10,346 nucleotides of DNA from AP-15 sp035252905 (lineage in GTDB: Bacteria > Pseudomonadota > Alphaproteobacteria > ATCC43930 > CGMCC-115725). The DNA lies in the NCBI GenBank assembly GCA_035252905.1, contig DATFCQ010000429.1, positions 1 to 10,346 on the forward strand, in the 5' to 3' direction. Position 1 is the stretch's first letter, and every line of letters starts with the position of its first letter. The notes below the pieces were generated by a model. It did not search any database. It saw only the letters and a list, made by a program, of their open reading frames with translations, and had not been told where the DNA came from. A program made the position numbers and the translations under genes. Positions 6,876 to 10,346 of the stretch are shown here, one piece after another.

Positions 6876-7223
6876 ATGAAACTTCGCAGGATTCTCGCCG
6901 GCACCGTGCTGGCCTCGTCCGTCCTGACACTCCCCGCTCTTGCCCAGACTGTCGCTCCGCTCACCTACGTCCAGCCGCTATCGCCCAATGCCGTGCGACT
7001 TGTGCAGGAGAAGCTTCGGGCATCCGGTACATACCACGGCACCGCCGATGGCGTCTGGGGACCGGATAGCGCCACCGCGCTGCAACGCTTCCAGGCCACG
7101 CATCAGCTTCAGGTTACCGGCCAACTCAATCAAGTCACCGTGACGGCCCTGGGCCTTAGCCCAGCGGCGCTGCTCACGCCCCCGCCCGGCCCTGCCGCGG
7201 CCACCACGCGGCCGGGTCGGTGA
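6876..7223 (+). CDS. Exported peptidoglycan-binding domain protein, C-terminus probably altered
   Basis: 115 residues. GGAGA at 6865-6869 lies six bases before the ATG. Residues 1-23 form a Sec signal peptide: basic KLRR, hydrophobic ILAGTVLASSVLTLPALA, cleavage after ALA23 before QTVAPL. Residues about 36-95 are a single PG_binding_1 domain (PF01471): SPNAVRLVQEKLRASGTYHG, then the diagnostic DGVWGPDSATALQRFQ and HQLQVTGQLNQVTVTALGL. Such domains bind the cell wall in the periplasm. The last 20 residues are PPPGPAAATTRPGR-like and end in a TGA at 7221-7223, directly where the IS6-family relic begins, so the original end of the protein was probably replaced by this short tail. The core domain is intact and the protein could still fold and bind. 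Confidence 0.85.
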   Translation: MKLRRILAGTVLASSVLTLPALAQTVAPLTYVQPLSPNAVRLVQEKLRASGTYHGTADGVWGPDSATALQRFQATHQLQVTGQLNQVTVTALGLSPAALLTPPPGPAAATTRPGR

Positions 7224-7225
7224 AG

Positions 7226-7395
7226 CGGTCGATCCGGCGCTGCACCAGCACGTCGAGGACCCCCCGGTCTGGTCGACTGCTCGCCACAGCCAGTGCTTTA
7301 CCCCGGCGATCTTGATGACGACCTCGTCGAGGTGCCGCTTGTCTCCGGCCGCAGGCAGCCGCCGGATCCGGTTGGCAAAGTCCTGGCCCGAATTC
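7226..7395 (-). pseudogene. IS6-family transposase, internal remnant with frameshifts
   Basis: The minus strand reads GQDFANRIRRLPAAGDKRHL and DEVVIKIAGVKHWLWRAVDQ and then, after a frameshift, VLDVLVQRRIDRF. This is the core of IS6-type DDE transposases (FG.D.A.RIRR...GD.WHLDEV.(V/I)KI.G..H.LWRAVDQ.G.VLDVLVQ), including the first catalytic Asp in HLDEV. The shift falls in a run of six C at 7260-7265 and is best explained by one lost base. A second shift seems to lie near 7386-7391, where an EFG reading is one base out. Both ends of the transposase are missing and no terminal repeat is seen. The relic fills the gap between the end of the peptidoglycan-binding gene and a headless gene fragment. 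Confidence 0.8.
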
Positions 7396-7607
7396 CAGGC
7401 GATCGACCGTCTTCTCAGAGAGGCGGACCGGCAGGCGCTGAGAGCGTTGTCGTCGCGGGTGCGGGTCACCGCCACCAGCTTCACGAACCATTATGATTGG
7501 GGCGATTTCAGGGGTGATCCGGCTGAGCTGATGGAGCGCTGGTTCGACATGCACCTCTATCTGGAGAATTGGGGGACGCATCGGCTATCGTCTCGGATTG
7601 CCCGGGC
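7393..7607 (+). pseudogene. Conserved uncharacterised protein, fragment without start
   Basis: The plus strand reads FQAIDRLLREADRQALRALS, then SRVRVTATSFTNHYDWGDFR, GDPAELMERWFDMHLYLENW and GTHRLSSRIA. I recall the pattern F.AIDRPL...L..LR..S(S/T)RA.IT.T.F.N.Y.WGDFKG(D/N)P..LMER.FDA.LY..NWGT..L as the N-terminal part of a widespread uncharacterised protein of bacteria. Here the residues before FQAIDR are replaced by the IS6 relic, so there is no start codon. After about 7607 the open frame goes on to a TGA at 7717-7719, but the composition turns to Arg/Ser-rich noise. Both ends are therefore lost. Function unknown; coding likeness of the core is good. Confidence 0.6.
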
Positions 7608-7722
7608 GACTTCGTCGGAATTCGCAGAACATCGGAAGGGCGGCCGGCTCCGACGCCGCCTTTCGGCAACAGCGTTGCGCAGCGGTTCCGCCCGGGGCGG
7701 CCAGGTCGAGGGAGGATGAGAG

Positions 7723-8787
7723 ATGCCGGATCTGCTCTATGTAGGCCTGCAGGACGACGACAAGATCGCGGTGTTTGCGATCGATAGCGACAGCGGCCGG
7801 CTGACAATGCGGGCCGAGGTGGCAGGGGCGGGCGGGCCGTCGGTCTTCGCGATCAGCCCGGACCGCAAGACGCTCTATGTCGGGCATCGCACCCGGCCTT
7901 CGATCGCGGGCTTTCGCATCGACCCCGCGACTGGCGGACTGTCGCTGTCGGGAACGGCGCCGCAGGCGGACGCGCCGACCTTTCTCGCACCCGACCGCAC
8001 CGGCCGCTATCTGCTGTCGGCCTATTACCAGGGCGGCTATGCGGCGGTGTATCCCATTGCGGCGGACGGCACGGTGGGGGCTTCGCCGGTCGATAAGCAG
8101 GAGACCGCAATCGGCGCGCACGCGATCGCAACCGATCCATCGAACCGTTACGCGTTTGTCCCGCATATTTCCCGCATCCAGGACAACGTGCTGGAACCGC
8201 CGAAGAACAATCCCGGTCCCAATTTCATCATGCAGTTCAGGTTCGACGCCCAGAGCGGCCGGCTGACGCCGAATTCGCCGTCTCGCGTCGAACAGGGGGA
8301 TCTTGTCGGCCCGCGCCACTACATCTGCCATCCAAGCCTTGATGTCGTCTATTTCTCGAACGAGCAGGGGTGCAGCGTTACCGCCTATCGCCTCGATCGC
8401 GTGGCCGGCACGCTCTCCGCCGTGCAGACGATCTCGACATTGCCGGCCGGTCACAGCGAGCGGACCACCTGCTCGCAGATTCATCTGACGCCGTCGGGGC
8501 GGTTTCTCTATGTCGGCAACCGCGCCGCCAGCAGCAGCAATATCGCCGGTTTCGCGGTCGATCCCGCCAGCGGGCAATTGAGCGCGGCCGGGCATGTCGC
8601 GACCGAAGCGGTGCCCAGCGCCTTCTGCCTCGATCCGGCCGGGCGTTTCCTGTTCGCCGTCGGCACCGCTTCCGGCCGCTTGGCGTCCTACCGCATCGAG
8701 GAGAAAACCGGCGCGCTGACGCCGCTGGGGACGCAGCCGGTCGGCCAGCGGCCCGCGGCGGTGCTGGCGGTGCGCCTCGGGGCCTGA
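7723..8787 (+). CDS. Lactonase-family seven-bladed beta-propeller protein
   Basis: 354 residues, with GGAGG at 7711-7715 seven bases before the ATG. The chain is a series of blade repeats of about 45-50 residues, each with a (L/F)YVG or similar strand followed by I/V-x-x-(F/Y)-x-(I/V/L)-D-x-x-(S/T)-G-x-L: for example LLYVGLQDDDKIAVFAIDSD, TLYVGHRTRPSIAGFRIDPA and FLYVGNRAASSSNIAGFAVD. This is the lactonase family (PF10282), which includes E. coli 6-phosphogluconolactonase Pgl and fungal muconate-lactonising propellers. It has no signal peptide, so it is probably cytoplasmic. No other pentose-phosphate or Entner-Doudoroff gene is nearby, so the substrate is not settled and I give no symbol. 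Upstream is a gene fragment, and 9 bases past the stop a 30-bp palindrome begins that could end its transcript or protect it. Confidence 0.88.
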   Translation: MPDLLYVGLQDDDKIAVFAIDSDSGRLTMRAEVAGAGGPSVFAISPDRKTLYVGHRTRPSIAGFRIDPATGGLSLSGTAPQADAPTFLAPDRTGRYLLSAYYQGGYAAVYPIAADGTVGASPVDKQETAIGAHAIATDPSNRYAFVPHISRIQDNVLEPPKNNPGPNFIMQFRFDAQSGRLTPNSPSRVEQGDLVGPRHYICHPSLDVVYFSNEQGCSVTAYRLDRVAGTLSAVQTISTLPAGHSERTTCSQIHLTPSGRFLYVGNRAASSSNIAGFAVDPASGQLSAAGHVATEAVPSAFCLDPAGRFLFAVGTASGRLASYRIEEKTGALTPLGTQPVGQRPAAVLAVRLGA

Positions 8788-8796
8788 CGACGCTTT

Positions 8797-8826
8797 GTCC
8801 CCGTCACTCCGCGGAGTGACGGGGAC
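8797..8826. repeat. Perfect 30-bp palindrome, possible hairpin terminator or REP-like element
   Basis: GTCCCCGTCACTCCG at 8797-8811 is followed directly by its exact reverse complement at 8812-8826, with no spacer. In RNA it would fold as a stem of about 13 bp with a CGCG loop. It starts 9 bases after the lactonase stop. No T-run follows on the plus strand (GGAAATC) and only CAAAG on the minus strand, so a classical intrinsic terminator is not supported. A dispersed palindromic element is the other option. Confidence 0.7.
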
Positions 8827-8998
8827 GGAAATCGGCGCGGCGGTCTTTTTCACAGACTATTCGATGGCGCCCGCCGACTTGGCGGTGGCGCTGGAGGAGC
8901 GCGGCCTCGATTCGCCGTGGGGCGCCGAGCATTCGCACATCCCGATGACCCGACGCTTCACCCATCCGCTGGGCGAAGCCGAGCCGACAAGGCATTAG
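8816..8998 (+). pseudogene. Second luciferase-like oxidoreductase, N-terminal stump
   Basis: A plus-strand frame from a GTG at 8816 to a TAG at 8996-8998 encodes EIGAAVFFTDYSMAPADLAV, then ALEERGLDSPWGAEHSHIPM and TRRFTHPLGEAEPT. This is the N-terminus of LLM-class F420-dependent oxidoreductases of the kind that begin M(K)(I/F)G.A.FFTDYSM and continue LA.ALEERGF.SLW.PEHSHIP.(S/T)R. About 55 of the expected roughly 280 residues are present. The normal start codon has gone: the open frame begins inside the palindrome, without a Shine-Dalgarno. At the other end it stops where the convergent amidohydrolase gene ends (stops overlap by two bases). It is a leftover and unlikely to make a working enzyme. 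It is not a copy of the gene at the left edge, whose N-terminus differs. Confidence 0.75.
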
Positions 8999-9960
8999 GC
9001 TTTTTTCGGCGACCAGCCATACGCCTTGGCGCAGGCGCCGCCCATCAGCATCGCCCGCTCGGTGTCGCTGAGGCGGTCAGTCTTCAGGAAGGGCTCGACG
9101 CCCTGCTCGTAGCTGACGACCGCAAACGCGCGCGTCCAGTCCGTGCCCCACAAGCAGCGCTCGAATCCCCAGGCGTCGAATATGCGGGCTAGCGGGTCCC
9201 AGATGTCCGGGAACGGATAGGGTTGCTTCGACAGCGTGCAGGCGCCGGTGATCTTGATCACCGCATTCTTGCGCTTGGCGAGTTCCACCACTTTCGGAAG
9301 ATCGGCCCAGGGATGCGGCGGCGCCGGCGGTACGCGCGGCTGCAGGATGCCCATATGGTCGATGATGAACCGCGCGTCGGGGTGGCGGTCGATCAGCGTC
9401 ATGCCCGCGTCGACGTTGCCCCAGAACAGGACGTTGACCGGGAAATCGTTTTTGACGGCTGCGCGCAGGATGCGGTCGAGCCCCGGATCGTCCGGCGCGC
9501 GCTTCGACGCTTTCGTCAAGATAATGCGGATGCCGACCGTGCCCGGCGTCTTCTTCCAGTCGGCGATGACATCGGCCACCGCCGGATCATCCGGGTCGAC
9601 CGGTTTGACCAGGGCGAACTTGTCGGGGTGGGCACGCTGCACCGAGACCGCATAGCTGGCGTCGTACTGGTACATCGAGAACGGCGACATGTAGATCGCG
9701 CCGTCGACGCCGACCTTGTCCATCGCCGCCACCATCTCGTCGCCGGTGACGTGAGCGGGCCAGTTCGGAACGCTGTGCCACGGCCGCTCAGGCGTGTTCG
9801 CAGCATAAGCGTGGACCTGGGCATCGATGACCACCGGCGGCCGCGCGGCGGCATGCGCTTCGCGCATCAGCGCCGGTCCAGCCGCGGCGAGCGCCGCCGC
9901 GACCTGCAGCACGGTACGCCGGTCGATAAGCCTGCTTCCTGCCGCTAAACGGTTGGCCAT
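8995..9960 (-). CDS. Exported amidohydrolase family protein (Tat signal)
   Basis: 321 residues, with a strong GGAGGGGGG just before the ATG at 9960. Residues 1-38 look like a twin-arginine signal: DRRTVLQ at 13-19, an Ala-rich core, then AHAA. The mature part is a metal-dependent TIM-barrel hydrolase of the amidohydrolase 2 group (PF04909, COG3618-like): VVIDAQVHAY at 43-52, WHSVPNWPAHVTGDEMVAAM, FALVKPVDPDDPAVADVI, GTVGIRI, FIIDHMGI with H202, KITGACTLSK and the C-terminal CLWGTDWTRAF with D274. Relatives include lactonases such as 2-pyrone-4,6-dicarboxylate hydrolase and decarboxylases of the ACMSD group. The usual first metal motif D-x-H-x-H reads D46-A-Q48-V-H50, with Gln for one His; related rhizobial proteins share this as far as I recall. 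Export to the periplasm is unusual for the group. Substrate unknown. No operon partner. Confidence 0.88.
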   Translation of the reverse strand: MANRLAAGSRLIDRRTVLQVAAALAAAGPALMREAHAAARPPVVIDAQVHAYAANTPERPWHSVPNWPAHVTGDEMVAAMDKVGVDGAIYMSPFSMYQYDASYAVSVQRAHPDKFALVKPVDPDDPAVADVIADWKKTPGTVGIRIILTKASKRAPDDPGLDRILRAAVKNDFPVNVLFWGNVDAGMTLIDRHPDARFIIDHMGILQPRVPPAPPHPWADLPKVVELAKRKNAVIKITGACTLSKQPYPFPDIWDPLARIFDAWGFERCLWGTDWTRAFAVVSYEQGVEPFLKTDRLSDTERAMLMGGACAKAYGWSPKKA

Positions 9961-10052
9961 TTCCCCCCTCCATGCCGATCGGGACCCACACTCCTCAGTT
10001 CGATGAAGATTGCGGACTTCCTTTGGCCCCGGTCAAGGGAACCGGTCCTGCG

Positions 10053-10203
10053 TGAAGTGGACCCCGGTTTTGGGACCAGTGGCTTGATTGGAGCGCGGAC
10101 CGTTTCGTCGTGCTAGACGGAGCGGATCATGCCAAAAAGATAAGACGCAAGTTGACGGCGGCGCTGAAGGTGAAGATCGTCTTGGAGGCGCTGTGCGAGC
10201 AGG
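10053..10203 (+). mobile_element. IS3-family element, left end and orfA start (truncated)
   Basis: TGAAGTGGACCCCGG at about 10053 followed by TTTTGGGACC looks like the left terminal repeat of IS3-family elements (GTGGACCCC..TTTTGGGACC). About 75 bases on, GGATC and an ATG at 10129 open orfA. The reading KKIRRKLTAALKVKIVLEAL followed by CEQA is the helix-turn-helix start of IS3 OrfA (MPKKIRRKLTAALKVKIVLEAL.EQ.TVADLA). One base is missing after ATGCC, so the true start codon runs into TAA after four codons. The element stops at about 10203, where short-chain dehydrogenase sequence takes over; the rest of orfA, orfB and the right end are absent. Confidence 0.75.
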
Positions 10204-10346
10204 CAATGGCGGTCGATCTGGCGGCGCACGGCATCCGCGTCAATGCGATCGCGCCCGGCCCGACGCTGACCGGGCTTACGCGCGCGAGCTTGCCGACCCC
10301 GAAGCGCGGCGTGCGACCGAGGCGATGATCCCGCTGGGCCGGCTCG
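10204..10346 (+). pseudogene. Short-chain dehydrogenase/reductase, C-terminal fragment, frameshifted, runs off window
   Basis: Directly in frame with the IS3 OrfA start, the plus strand reads MAVDLAAHGIRVNAIAPGPT. This is the conserved block following the catalytic YxxxK helix in SDR enzymes (LA..GIRVNA(I/V)(A/S)PGP..T). After TLT the reading frame shifts by one base near 10262-10267: frame two continues RAYARELADPEARRATEAMI and PLGRL, the normal SDR sequence before a G(E/D)PE(E/D)(I/V)A motif. The N-terminal Rossmann TGxxxGxG part and the catalytic Tyr/Lys have been replaced by the IS3 end. The gene is therefore dead twice over, by 5' truncation and by frameshift. Its remaining 3' end lies past the right edge. 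Confidence 0.8.

Noticed and set aside
7585..8853. 422-residue minus-strand open frame opposite the lactonase
   Set aside because: Arg/Ala-rich shadow with no domain; the plus-strand propeller has a ribosome binding site and clear blade repeats.

Overview
The window looks like a piece of a high-GC alphaproteobacterial chromosome, most likely Hyphomicrobiales (Rhizobiales; Bradyrhizobium or a relative). The pointers are a rhizobial-type FecR-domain exported protein, a PRC-barrel stress protein behind an EcfG-like promoter, an ACC deaminase (acdS), a short phasin-like protein, and insertion-sequence relics of kinds common in that group. This placement rests on remembered protein families, not on a search.

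Layout. 1-571 (minus) is the N-terminal part of a luciferase-like flavin/F420 oxidoreductase that runs off the left edge. 668-868 (minus) is the last 66 residues of an IS256-family transposase. 1183-2178 (plus) encodes an exported FecR-domain protein, and a small uncharacterised gene converges on it at 2183-2410 (minus). About 870 bases without a convincing gene follow. Then come a PRC-barrel gene (3342-3779, plus) with a good general-stress promoter, and acdS (4039-5052, minus). A 600-base gap holding one copy of a widespread dispersed repeat leads to a phasin-like gene (about 5661-6008, plus) and a dodecin gene (6282-6497, plus). An IS110-family relic (6498-6616, minus) precedes an exported peptidoglycan-binding protein (6876-7223, plus). 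The end of that gene abuts an IS6-family relic (7226-7395, minus), which in turn abuts a headless conserved gene fragment (7393-7607, plus). A lactonase-family beta-propeller gene (7723-8787, plus) ends in a perfect 30-bp palindrome (8797-8826). The palindrome runs into the first ~55 residues of a second luciferase-like oxidoreductase (8816-8998), cut off at the end of a Tat-exported amidohydrolase gene (8995-9960, minus). The right edge is the left end of an IS3-family element (10053-10203), joined in frame to the C-terminal part of a short-chain dehydrogenase that is itself frameshifted.

How it fits together. I see no multi-gene operon. Most intact genes stand alone with their own ribosome binding site, separated by transposon scars and gene stumps. 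A weak theme is stress and persistence: PRC-barrel protein, dodecin, phasin-like protein and ACC deaminase. The PRC-barrel gene has a convincing EcfG-type promoter and dodecin a much weaker one. Remains of four IS families (IS256, IS110, IS6, IS3) plus four truncated or chimeric ordinary genes mark a rearranged accessory region. I found no CRISPR array, tRNA, rRNA, phage module or recognisable new defence or biosynthetic system. The points of most interest are the gene-to-IS junctions, the 30-bp palindrome and the stress-promoter match.
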